Source: Odiellus spinosus | Taxonomy: Eukaryota > Arthropoda > Arachnida > Opiliones > Phalangiidae | Direction: 5' to 3' | Assembly (NCBI GenBank): GCA_963920705.1 | Contig: CAWUCO010000268.1 | Location: 5,580,001-5,644,000 of the forward strand | Length of the DNA stretch: 64,000 nt | Shown: piece by piece, positions 9,435 to 19,687 of the stretch | How positions within the stretch are numbered: the stretch's first letter is position 1 | How the letters are laid out: every line of letters starts with the position of its first letter | Made by a program: the position numbers and the translations under genes | The notes under the pieces: generated by a model | The model's input: the letters and a program-made list of their open reading frames with translations, nothing else | Told to the model about the DNA's origin: nothing | Database searches by the model: none

Positions 9435-12400
9435 AGAAAAATATGGCCAATTCAAGAAATCATACAATATCAAAATAGTCAAATTTCAGATTTTAAAAAT
9501 TCACTTTTTGATATTAGATGTTTTTTGAATTGGCTATATTTCCATGTTTTTCAACGGATTTTCCAAAACTCTTGATTTTCAGATAGACCAATATTTGCTC
9601 TTTCGAGTGGTCTTAATTTTGTCTAAATCGCTTAAAAATCAAAAGTTTTGTGTCCATTTTAATCCAATAATCTTGGATTTTTAAGCGTTTTTGCTTAATT
9701 TTAACCAATTTTATATTTGTCACAATTTTGCAATTTAGACAAAACCAAAGTCATTCGAAAGAGCAATTAATGGACAGTCTAAATAATAAGAGTTTTCAAA
9801 AATCCGTTGAAAAACAAGAAAAATATGGCCAATTCAAGAAATCATAGAATATCAAAATAGTCAAATTTCAGATTTTAAAAATTCGCTTTTTGATATTAGA
9901 TGTTTTTTGAATTGGCTATATTTTCCATGTTTTTCAACGGATTTTCCAAAACTCTTGTTTTTTAGATAGACCAATATTTGCTATTTCGAGTGGTCTTAAT
10001 TTTGTCTAAATCGCTTAAAAATCAAAAGTTTTGTGTCCATTTGAATCCAATAATCTTGGATTTTTAAGCGTTTTTGCTTAATTTTAACCAATTTTATATT
10101 GGTCACAATTTTGCAATTTAGACAAAACCAAAGTCATTCGAAAGAGAAATTAATGGACAGTCTAAATAACAAGAGTTTTCAAAAATCCGTTGAAAAACAA
10201 GAAAAATATGGCCAATTCAAGAAATCATACAATATCAAAATAGTCAAATTTCAGATTTTAAAAATTCGCTTTTTGATATTAGATGTTTTTTGAATTGGCT
10301 ATATTTTCCATGTTTTTCAACGGATTTTCCAAAACTCTTGTTTTTTAGATAGACCAATATTTGGTATTTCGAGTGGTCTTAATTTTGTCTAAATCGCTTA
10401 AAAATCAAAAGTTTTGTGTCCATTTGAATCCAATAATCTTGGATTTTTAAGCGTTTTTGCTTAATTTTAACCAATTTTATATTGGTCACAATTTTGCAAT
10501 TTAGACAAAACCAAAGTCATTCGAAAGAGCAATTAATGGACAGTCTAAATAACAAGAGTTTTCAAAAATCCGTTGAAAAACAAGAAAAATATGGCCAATT
10601 CAAGAAATCATACAATATCAAAATAGTCAAATTTCAGATTTTAAAAATTCGCTTTTTGATATTAGATGTTTTTTGAATTGGCTAAATTTTCCATGTTTTT
10701 CAACGGATTTTCCAAAACTCTTGATTTTCAGATAGACCAATATTTGCTCTTTCGAGTGGTCTTAATTTTGTCTAAATCGCTTAAAAATCAAAAGTTTTGT
10801 GTCCATTTGAATCCAATAATCTTGGATTTTTAAGTGTTTTTGCTTTATTTTAACCAATTTTATATTTGTCACAATTATGCAATTTAGACAAAACCAAAGT
10901 CATTCGAAAGAGCAATTAATGGACAGTCTAAATAACAAGAGTTTTCAAAAATCCGTTGAAAAACAAGAAAAATATGGCCAATTCAAGAAATCATACAATA
11001 TCAAAATAGTCAAATTTCAGATTTTAAAAATTCGCTTTTTGATATTAGATGTTTTTTGAATTGGCTATATTTTCCATGTTTTTCAACGGATTTTCCAAAA
11101 CTCTTGTTTTTTAGATAGACCAATATTTGCTATTTTGAGTGGTCTTAATTTTGTCTAAATCGCTTAAAAATCAAAAGTTTTGTGTCCATTTGAATCCAAT
11201 AATCTTGGATTTTTAAGCGTTTTTGCTTAATTTTAACCAATTTTATATTGGTCACAATTTTGCAATTTAGACAAAACCAAAGTCATTCGAAAGAGCAATT
11301 AATGGACAGTCTAAATAACAAGAGTTTTCAAAAATTCGTTGAAAAACAAGAAAAATATGGCCAATTCAAGAAATCATACAATATCAAAATAGTCAAATTT
11401 CAGATTTTAAAAATTCGCTTTTTGATATTAGATGTTTTTTGAATTGGCCTTATTTTCCATGTTTTTCAACGGATTTTCCAAAACTCTTGTTTTTTAGATA
11501 GACCAATATTTGCTATTTCGAGTGGTCTTAATTTTGTCTAAATCGCTTAAAAATCAAAAGTTTTGTGTCCATTTGAATCCAATAATCTTGGATTTTTAAG
11601 TGTTTTTGCTTAATTTTAACCAATTTTATATTGGTCACAATTTTGCAATTTAGACAAAACCAAAGTCATTCGAAAGAGCAATTAATGGACAGTCTAAAAA
11701 ACAAGAGTTTTGGAAAATCCGTTGAAAAACAAGAAAAATATGGCCAATTCAAGAAATCATACAATATCAAAATAGTCAAATTTCTGATTTTAAAAATTCG
11801 CTTTTTGATATTAGATGTTTTTTGAATTGGCTATATTTTCCATGTTTTTCAACGGATTTTCCAAAACTCTTGATTTTCAGATAGACCAATATTTGCTCTT
11901 TCGAGTGGTCTTAATTTTGTCTAAATCGCTTAAAAATCAAAAGTTTTGTGTCCATTTGAATCCAATAATCTTGGATTTTTAAGTGTTTTTGCTTTATTTT
12001 AACCAATTTTATATTTGTCACAATTTTGCAATTTAGACAAAACCAAAGTCATTCGAAAGAGCAATTAATGGACAGTCTAAATAACAAGAGTTTTCAAAAA
12101 TCCGTTGAAAAACAAGAAAAATATGGCCAATTCAAGAAATCATACAATATTAAAATAGTCAAATTTCAGATTTTAAAAATTCGCTTTTTGATATTAGATG
12201 TTTTTTGAAATGGCTATATTTTCCATGTTTTTCAACGGATTTTCCAAAACTCTTGTTTTTTAGATAGACCAATATTTGCTATTTCGAGTGGTCTTAATTT
12301 TGTCTAAATCGCTTAAAAATCAAAAGTTTTGTGTCCATTTGAATCCAATAATCTTGGATTTTTAAGCGTTTTTGCTTAATTTTACCAATTTTATATTGGT

Positions 12401-15400
12401 CACAATTTTGCAATTTAGACAAAACCAAAGTCATTCGAAAGAGCAATTAATGGACAGTCTAAAAAACAAGAGTTTTGGAAAATCCGTTGAAAAACAAGAA
12501 AAATATGGCCAATTCAAGAAATCATACAATATCAAAATAGTCAAATTTCAGATTTTAAAAATTCGCTTTTTGATATTAGATGTTTTTTGAATTGGCTATA
12601 TTTTCCATGTTTTTCAACGGATTTTCCAAAACTCTTGATTTTCAGATAGACCAATATTTGCTCTTTCGAGTGGTCTTAATTTTGTCTAAATCGCTTAAAA
12701 ATCAAAAGTTTTGTGTCCATTTGAATCCAATAATCTAGGATTTTTAAGCGTTTTTGCTTAATTTTAACCAATTTTATATTTGTCACAATTTTGCAATTTA
12801 GACAAAACCAAAGTCATTCGAAAGAGCAATTAATGGACAGTCTAAATAACAAGAGTTTTCAAAAATCCGTTGAAAAACAAGAAAAATATGGCCAATTCAA
12901 GAAATCATACAATATCAAAATAGTCAAATTTCAGATTTTAAAAATTCGCTTTTTGATATTAGATGTTTTTTGAATTGGCTATATTTTCCATGTTTTTCAA
13001 CGGATTTTCCAAAACTCTTGTTTTTTAGATAGACCAATATTTGCTCTTTCGAGTAGTCTTAATTTTGTCTAAATCGCTTAAAAATCAAAAGTTTTGTGTC
13101 CATTTGAATCCAATAATCTTGGATTTTTAAGTGTTTTTGCTTTATTTTAACCAATTTTATATTTGTCACAATTTTGCAATTTAGACAAAACCAAAGTCAT
13201 TCGAAAGAGCAATTAATGGACAGTCTAAATAACAAGAGTTTTCAAAAATCCGTTGAAAAACAAGAAAAATATGGCCAATTCAAGAAATCATACAATATCA
13301 AAATAGTCAAATTTCAGATTTTAAAAATTCGCTTTTTGACATTAGATGTTTTTTGAATTGTCCATATTTTCCATGTTTATATTTGTCACAATTTTGCAAT
13401 TTAGACAAAACCAAAGTCATTCGAAAGAGCAATTAATGGACAGTCTAAATAACAAGAGTTTTCAAAAATCCGTTGAAAAACAAGAAAAATATGGCCAATT
13501 CAAGAAATCATACAATATCAAAATAGTCAAATTTCAGATTTTAAAAATTCGCTTTTTGATATTAGATGTTTTTTGAATTGGCTATATTTTCCATGTTTTT
13601 CAACGGATTTTCCAAAACTCTTGTTTTTTAGATAGACCAATATTTGCTATTTCGAGTGGTCTTAATTTTGTCTAAATCGCTTAAAAATCAAAAGTTTTGT
13701 GTCCATTTGAATCCAATAATCTTGGATTTTTAAGCGTTTTTGCTTAATTTTAACCAATTCTATATTGGTCACAATTTTGCAATTTAGACAAAACCAAAGT
13801 CATTCGAAAGAGCAATTAATGGACAGTCTAAATAACAAGAGTTTTCAAAAATCCGTTGAAAAACAAGAAAAATATGGCCAATTCAAGAAATCATACAATA
13901 TCAAAATAGTCAAATTTCAGATTTTAAAAATTCGCTTTTTGATATTAGATGTTTTTTGAATTGGCTATATTTTCCATGTTTTTCAACGGATTTTCCAAAA
14001 CTCTTGTTTTTTAGATAGACCAATATTTGCTATTTCGAGTGGTCTTAATTTTGTCTAAATCGCTTAAAAATCAAAAGTTTTGTGTCCATTTGAATCCAAT
14101 AATCTTGGATTTTTAAGTGTTTTTGCTTAATTTTAACCAATTTTATATTGGTCACAATTTTGCAATTTAGACAAAACCAAAGTCATTCGAAAGAGCAATT
14201 AATGGACAGTCTAAAAAACAAGAGTTTTGGAAAATCCGTTGAAAAACAAGAAAAATATGGCCAATTCAAAAATCATACAATATCAAAATAGTCAAATTTC
14301 AGATTTTAAAAATTCACTTTTTGATATTAGATGTTTTTTGAATTGGCTATATTTTCCATGTTTTTCAACGGATTTTCCAAAACTCTTGTTTTTTAGATAG
14401 ACCAATATTTGCTATTTCGAGTGGTCTTAATTTTGTCTAAATCGCTTAAAAATCAAAAGTTTTGTGTCCATTTGAATCCAATAATCTTGGATTTTTAAGT
14501 GTTTTTGCTTAATTTTACCAATTTTATATTGGTCACAATTTTGCAATTTAGACAAAACCAAAGTCATTCGAAAGAGCAATTAATGGACAGTCTAAAAAAC
14601 AAGAGTTTTGGAAAATCCGTTGAAAAACAAGAAAAATATGGCCAATTCAAGAAATCATACAATATCAAAATAGTCAAATTTCAGATTTTAAAAATTCGCT
14701 TTTTGATATTAGATGTTTTTTGAATTGGCTATATTTTCCATGTTTTTCAACGGATTTTCCAAAACTCTTGATTTTCAGATAGACCAATATTTGCTCTTTC
14801 GAGTGGTCTTAATTTTGTCTAAATCGCTTAAAAATCAAAAGTTTTGTGTCCATTTGAATCCAATAATCTAGGATTTTTAAGCGTTTTTGCTTAATTTTAA
14901 CCAATTTTATATTTGTCACAATTTTGCAATTTAGACAAAACCAAAGTCATTCGAAAGAGCAATTAATGGACAGTCTAAATAACAAGAGTTTTCAAAAATC
15001 CGTTGAAAAACAAGAAAAATATGGCCAATTCAAGAAATCATACAATATCAAAATAGTCAAATTTCAGATTTTACAAATTCGCTTTTTGATATTAGATGTT
15101 TTTTGAATTGGCTATATTTTCCATGTTTTTCAACGGATTTTCCAAAACTCTTGATTTTCAGATAGACCAATATTTGCTCTTTCGAGTGGTCTTAATTTTG
15201 TCTAAATCGCTTAAAAATCAAAAGTTTTGTGTCCATTTGAATCCAATAATCTTGGATTTTTAAGTGTTTTTGCTTTATTTTAACCAATTTTATATTTGTC
15301 ACAATTTTGCAATTTAGACAAAACCAAAGTCATTCGAAAGAGCAATTAATGGACAGTCTAAATAACAAGAGTTTTCAAAAATCCGTTGAAAAACAAGAAA

Positions 15401-16586
15401 AATATGGCCAATTCAAGAAATCATACAATATTAAAATAGTCAAATTTCAGATTTTAAAAATTCGCTTTTTGATATTAGATGTTTTTTGAAATGGCTATAT
15501 TTTCCATGTTTTTCAACGGATTTTCCAAAACTCTTGTTTTTTAGATAGACCAATATTTGCTATTTCGAGTGGTCTTAATTTTGTCTTAATCGCTTAAAAA
15601 TCAAAAGTTTTGTGTCCATTTGAATCCAATAATCTTGGATTTTTAAGCGTTTTTGCTTAATTTTAACCAATTCTATATTGGTCACAATTTTGCAATTTAG
15701 ACAAAACCAAAGTCATTCGAAAGAGCAATTAATGGACAGTCTAAATAACAAGAGTTTTCAAAAATCCGTTGAAAAACAAGAAAAATATGGCCAATTCAAG
15801 AAATCATACAATATCAAAATAGTCAAATTTCAGATTTTAAAAATTCGCTTTTTGATATTAGATGTTTTTTGAATTGGCTATATTTTCCATGTTTTTCAAC
15901 GGATTTTCCAAAACTCTTGTTTTTTAGATAGACCAATATTTGCTATTTCGAGTGGTCTTAATTTTGTCTAAATCGCTTAAAAATCAAAAGTTTTGTGTCC
16001 ATTTGAATCCAATAATCTTGGATTTTTAAGTGTTTTTGCTTAATTTTAACCAATTTTATATTGCTCACAATTTTGCAATTTAGACAAAACCAAAGTCATT
16101 CGAAAGAGCAATTAATGGACAGTCTTAAAAACAAGAGTTTTGGAAAATCCGTTGAAAAACAAGAAAAATATGGCCAATTCAAGAAATCATACAATATTAA
16201 AATAGTCAAATTTCAGATTTTAAAAATTCGCTTTTTGATATTAGATGTTTTTTGAAATGGCTATATTTTCCATGTTTTTCAACGGATTTTCCAAAACTCT
16301 TGTTTTTTAGATAGACCAATATTTGCTATTTCGAGTGGTCTTAATTTTGTCTAAATCGCTTAAAAATCAAAAGTTTTGTGTCCATTTGAATCCAATAATC
16401 TTGGATTTTTAAGCGTTTTTGCTTAATTTTAACCAATTCTATATTGGTCACAATTTTGCAATTTAGACAAAACCAAAGTCATTCGAAAGAGCAATTAATG
16501 GACAGTCTAAATAACAAGAGTTTTCAAAAATCCGTTGAAAAACAAGAAAAATATGGCCAATTCAAGAAATCATACAATATCAAAAT
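9435..16586 (+). repeat. 383-bp satellite array, forward, interrupted at 16586 by insertion 2
   Basis: About 19 forward monomers. A higher-order block from about 12396 to 16060 (nine full monomers plus one 220-bp unit, about 3.67 kb) matches the 4270-bp repeat downstream except that it lacks one 220-bp unit and one monomer. A truncated monomer lies at the junction 13371-13380. The last monomer stops at CAAAAT (16581-16586). Confidence 0.96.
10292..10674 (+). repeat. Reference monomer of the 383-bp satellite (dyad structure)
   Basis: Arm A is 10292-10393 and starts GAATTGGC; arm B is 10500-10601 and ends GCCAATTC. Reverse-complemented B aligns to A without gaps over 102 bases with 18 differences. 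In S, CGCTTAAAAATC (10395-10406) is a perfect inverted repeat of GATTTTTAAGCG (10442-10453). In L, AATATCAAAA (10614-10623) pairs perfectly with TTTTGATATT (10654-10663) around a 30-base loop; with small gaps this joins the A/B dyad so each arm is about 124 bases. The 18-base stretch AAAATCCGTTGAAAAACA is identical in both arms. Frames of 60-64 codons crossing arm B start at TTG and are by-products of the repeat. Confidence 0.95.
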
Positions 16587-17224
16587 TATACAAAAACGTT
16601 GTTTTGCTTCGCACTTCAAAAAAGTGCATTTATAGGTAAGAATTTCAAACCCGTGAAGGGACAGAAATTATAAATTCACAGTGAAAGAAATATGAAAGTC
16701 ACAGTCTAAGAAATCATAAAGCTATAATTATAATAATTAATATGAATAAAAAATTTACAAAAAAATGACGTATAAATTCGGCCTATCGAAACTTTTACTT
16801 ATGTAGATTTAATGATTAGAAACTTTATAAAGAGGCGAATGTTTCCTTTTACTAACTGAAAACTGCAACCATCCATCCTAACAACTAAACATTTTAAAAA
16901 CGCGGGCAGGAACTATTTGGTATTATGCTATTCTACCTTTCCACGCATAGTTGGCTTTTAGTTACCCTTACCAAGAGTGAATTCTACAACAGAATGATTT
17001 CTGCATAATTAAAAGTTTCGATAGGCCGAATTTATACGTCATTTTTTTGTAAATTTTTTATTCATATTAATTATTATAATTATAGCTTTATGATTTCTTA
17101 GACTGTGACTTTCATATTTCTTTCACTGTGAATTTATAATTTCTGTCCCTTCACGGGTTTGAAATTCTTACCTATAAATGCACTTTTTTGAAGTGCGAAG
17201 CAAAACAACGTTTTTGTATAATTT
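16583..17224. repeat. Long perfect foldback at 5' end of insertion 2
   Basis: Two 215-bp arms (16583-16797 and 17010-17224) are perfect reverse complements (positions sum to 33807) around a 212-bp loop (16798-17009). The outer 3-4 pairs use satellite bases (AAAT against ATTT). The arms carry TTGCTTCGCAC (16604-16614) and the 27-bp motif (16645-16671, mirrored at 17136-17162) shared with insertion 1. A small hairpin GCACTT/AAGTGC is nested in each arm. No mismatch was seen on reading. Confidence 0.95.
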
Positions 17225-18300
17225 GTGTTTGCTTTTGGAAAAATTAAACACTTGTAAATCAATTAATCCATTTTTTTTAATTTAGTGGTAGGAATTAAAA
17301 TTGCAAATTTACAAGTTTAAATTGAAATGATTTAATATATATGATTATTTTATATTGTACAAACTTTATAATCGGTTATTGTTGTTCTAAATTATGGGGC
17401 CCTATAACTGTGGTTTAAGATTAAATATTCTATGGTGCACGCGACATCTTTTTTAATCTCGATCGCAGCACGTTATTCGATCTTTTTAAAAGTAAATTGA
17501 TTAAGTTCTTGTTTTTGCCATATTCAAAAATATTCCCTCGAGCTCCCGCAGAACGAACACGTCAATACTCTCAGCATAAAACTATAGTTCTTAAATTTCA
17601 TTTCACACAGTTTAATTCAGAAGTGCTTTCGATTTAGATGAATATTAACATCGCTTAAGCCGTTGTTTTCATTTTGATGGTTTATACCGTTTAATTTTCA
17701 TTTTTCACTTAGATTTAAAATGAAACCATTCAGTTTATTTGCCGGTTAATGAAAATTATTAACAACACTTAATAAATACTGGTCTGCCATGGTGCACCTC
17801 ATGGGCTATTAGATTAATAGTTTTGACCTAATTAATTGGTACCCTTTTAAAATAGCTTTGAACTCACTCGTTTTCCTGTGAGGACGCGTTACACGACGCG
17901 CACAAATAATGGTGGACTGACGCGCACAATTAAAGATTGAAATGTATACAGAATACTGGTCGCTGACGTCTCGTCATCGCGTGATTTCGAATCATCTGAT
18001 TGCCCGGTTAGATTTTATTTTGTACATGGCGATCAAGCCTTTTTCTTACTCCGTATATTTAAACTCAATTTAAAAATTATGACCTCTCGCTTTTAAGTCT
18101 CCAGTCCAACCTCAGGATACCAGTAAGTAGGAAAATATATAATTGGTACCATGACGCGGCATACGCGGGCATGGTAACAGTTTTTCAGGAATTCCTAAAA
18201 TTAGATACCCATATTGCCGAAAACCTAAAAATGTAAACAAGAGACCAGTATCCCTTAGTTAAAGGTTTTAAAATAACAAGTATGTGTGACATTGAAATAA
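17225..18300. other. Unique non-coding interior of insertion 2
   Basis: No frame of convincing length or known family is seen. GACGCGCACAA occurs twice (about 17894 and 17918) and ATGGTGCAC twice (about 17431 and 17789). A GC-rich hairpin lies at 18147-18176. The source of this sequence is unknown; captured host flanking DNA is possible. Confidence 0.5.
18147..18176. repeat. GC-rich hairpin in insertion 2
   Basis: TACCATG (18147-18153) pairs with CATGGTA (18170-18176), and inside it CGCG (18155-18158) pairs with CGCG (18164-18167) around a 5-base loop. It lies about 150 bases beyond the poly(A) signal of the reverse-strand unit. It could be an old element terminus or a structured RNA; no assignment is made. 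Confidence 0.55.
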
Positions 18301-18323
18301 AAACACCTCTATAACAAATATGA

Positions 18324-18329
18324 TTTATT
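18324..18329 (-). terminator. Poly(A) signal AATAAA of the small gene
   Basis: On the reverse strand AATAAA lies 14 bases after the stop codon and is followed by a GT-rich stretch (GAGGTGTTTTTATTT) suited to a downstream element. The 3' UTR would be very short. Confidence 0.5.
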
Positions 18330-18343
18330 TAGTCAAGCGTAAT

Positions 18344-18538
18344 TCACGCGATGGTTAAAATAAATATTTCCATGTATGCAATGATCAGGCTGACGATGTA
18401 GAAGTTCTTGCTCAGGGTTCCCACTTCCTCAAAGTCTTGACGCATAGCGCGGTTTTCTAGCAGGCAGGTTTCTTCATAGAATGACTTATGCAGATGATAA
18501 GTAGATACTGCTGACAATGTGATGGTCGAGTGTTCCAT
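18344..18538 (-). CDS. Small putative membrane protein gene (64 aa), unrecognised
   Basis: I do not recognise this protein. It starts at ATG 18538-18536 in GTGCCATGG, a strong Kozak context (G at -3 and +4), and ends in TGA. An in-frame TGA lies upstream in the leader, so this is the first ATG of a closed frame. Residues 1-45 are polar and mixed, with an acidic stretch near 35-38 (DFEE). Residues 46-64 are hydrophobic (FYIVSLIIAYMEIFILTIA) with one glutamate at 57, so a tail-anchored or single-span membrane peptide is possible. Many codons end in C or G (for example AGC AAG AAC TTC TAC ATC GTC AGC CTG ATC), unlike the AT-rich surroundings and typical of real coding DNA. It sits between a well-spaced TATA/initiator pair and an AATAAA signal, with no obvious intron. 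It may be a host gene or gene fragment captured by the element, or one exon of a longer gene. Expression and function are unproven. Confidence 0.5.
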   Translation of the reverse strand: MEHSTITLSAVSTYHLHKSFYEETCLLENRAMRQDFEEVGTLSKNFYIVSLIIAYMEIFILTIA

Positions 18539-18643
18539 GGCACGCCAGTCAGTTAATGAAGATGAGACGCTATCCTTCCACCTTGGAGTTCAAAGTAATG
18601 ACTAACCAATACTTCCAAGTTGACGTCGAGATATTAAGCAGTC

Positions 18644-18649
18644 AAATGA
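18644..18649 (-). promoter_or_regulatory. Initiator TCATTT of the small gene
   Basis: On the reverse strand TCATTT matches the arthropod initiator TCAKTY. Its A (18647) is 33 bases from the first T of the TATA box, the expected spacing. The leader would be about 109 bases to the ATG at 18538. Confidence 0.45.
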
Positions 18650-18673
18650 TATTGTTTCGCTGAATACCTAGCC

Positions 18674-18680
18674 TTTTATA
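18674..18680 (-). promoter_or_regulatory. TATA box (TATAAAA) of the small gene
   Basis: On the reverse strand GGGTATAAAAGGC is a near-ideal TATA box, placed about 30 bases upstream of the initiator. AT-rich DNA gives TATA matches by chance, but the GC-flanked core and correct spacing raise the odds. Confidence 0.5.
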
Positions 18681-18946
18681 CCCAAAGTAGGCAAGATAAA
18701 AAACGGGCCCACTAACAAAGAGTGGCCTACTGGGGGAGTGGTGTCCCACCGCCGATTTTTATAAACTAATGAATTAATGAAATCTGTCTCAGAGTCCATT
18801 TTTCTAAGACATTTTGGAAATCTCATCTCTATATATCATTGAGGCTAATGTGAAATACCCTAGTTTATCTACCCTACGGTACATCATTCTAATTTTGTTA
18901 ATAAAACATTATCAACAAAACATTCCGTGCGTTTCTTAGATATAGA
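18681..18946. other. Upstream region of the small gene
   Basis: Contains the near-palindrome GGTGTCCCACC (about 18740-18750), a second TATA-like TTTATAAAAATC on the reverse strand, and otherwise unique sequence. It may hold regulatory sites of the reverse-strand unit. No other gene is seen. Confidence 0.4.
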
Positions 18947-19022
18947 GACTAAAAAAATAGTTTCCTTATTCCGTCTTTCGCTTTGACTAAAAAAATAGTT
19001 TCCTTATTCCGTCTTTCGCTTT
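18947..19022 (+). repeat. 38-bp perfect tandem duplication
   Basis: Copies 18947-18984 and 18985-19022 are identical, starting GACTAAAAAAATAG and ending CTTTCGCTTT. The identity indicates recent duplication. The CCGTCTTTC in each copy recurs at the edge of the 135-bp repeats. Confidence 0.95.
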
Positions 19023-19292
19023 AACGTTATCTAAAGTTTTTGTTATCTCAGTCGTAGTATTCAACATCAGAAAAGTATAAAAAATATAGAACACCCCAAC
19101 ATTTCTCTCTCTCTCGAATGCAAACTCTGAATGAAACGCCGTCTTTCACGGGGCTTCAACGTTATCTATAAAGCTTTTGTTATCTCAGTCGAAGTATTCA
19201 TCAGAAAAACATAGAAAAATATAGAGTACCCCCATGATCCTAACATATTTTTCTCTCTCGAATGCAAACTCTCAATGAAACGGACTCGCGGT
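19023..19292 (+). repeat. 135-bp tandem repeat (two copies)
   Basis: Copies begin AACGTTATCTA at 19023 and 19158. They share TTGTTATCTCAGTCG, TCAGAAAA, a CTCTCTCGAATGCAAACTCT block and AATGAAACG. They are diverged by small indels. Their place next to the microsatellite and 3' hairpin parallels the 142-144-bp repeats of insertion 1, but the sequences differ. Confidence 0.88.
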
Positions 19293-19297
19293 CGGGA

Positions 19298-19330
19298 GAA
19301 GAAGAAGAAGAAGAAGAAGAAGAAGAAGAA
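19298..19330 (+). repeat. (GAA)11 microsatellite
   Basis: Eleven GAA triplets, 89 bases before the 3' palindrome. On the reverse strand it gives a poly-phenylalanine frame that is not a gene. Confidence 0.95.
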
Positions 19331-19419
19331 TATCTCAGTTATCAATATGACAAAGAATTCCACCTCATAAGACAAATCTCCATAGACTTTTCTAATGAAA
19401 TTTTGAGACACCTATAAAT

Positions 19420-19443
19420 AAAACAGGCCAGCTGGCCTGTTTT
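19420..19443. repeat. 3' terminal hairpin of insertion 2
   Basis: AAAACAGGCCAG followed directly by CTGGCCTGTTTT forms a perfect 24-bp palindrome, GC-rich at its centre. TAA follows, then satellite TAGTC, the same 3-base spacing as in insertion 1. Confidence 0.92.
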
Positions 19444-19687
19444 TAATAGTCAAATTTCAGATTTTAAAAATTCGCTTTTTGATATTAGATGTTTTTTGAA
19501 TTGGCTATATTTTCCATGTTTTTCAACGGATTTTCCAAAACTCTTGTTTTTTAGATAGACCAATATTTGCTATTTCGAGTGGTCTTAATTTTGTCTAAAT
19601 CGCTTAAAAATCAAAAGTTTTGTGTCCATTTGAATCCAATAATCTTGGATTTTTAAGTGTTTTTGCTTAATTTTAACCAATTTTATA

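Larger units (their letters stand above)
16587..19446 (+). mobile_element. Insertion 2: non-autonomous foldback/hairpin element carrying a small gene
   Basis: This 2.86-kb block splits a satellite monomer at the same base as insertion 1: CAAAAT at 16581-16586 and TAGTC from 19447. Order: perfect foldback with 215-bp arms, unique interior, a reverse-strand 64-codon transcription unit (18324-18680), a 38-bp duplication, two 135-bp tandem repeats, a (GAA)11 microsatellite and a 12-bp perfect palindrome followed by TAA. The plan equals that of insertion 1, but apart from the 27-bp arm motif, the TTGCTTCGCAC motif and the ends, the sequences differ. No transposase, Rep or helicase frame is visible. 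The 3' end reads TTAA rather than CTAA before T, so a Helitron assignment is weaker here on its own; the shared plan supports one family or superfamily. Confidence 0.7.

Noticed and set aside
10570-10586. CENP-B box in ATCCGTTGAAAAACAAG
   Set aside because: It matches only part of the box core (CG and the central A) and lacks the CGGG half. Rare TTCGTTGA variants do not restore it.
10482-10676. Dozens of 60-112-codon open frames with nearly identical products along the satellite
   Set aside because: They start at TTG, follow the monomer period on whichever strand the satellite lies, run through dyad arms into linker, and lack promoters or Kozak starts. Their conservation reflects repeat homogenisation, not coding.
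19166-19411. 81-codon reverse frame with a long phenylalanine run
   Set aside because: The run is the (GAA)11 microsatellite read backwards and the rest lies in non-coding tandem repeats.
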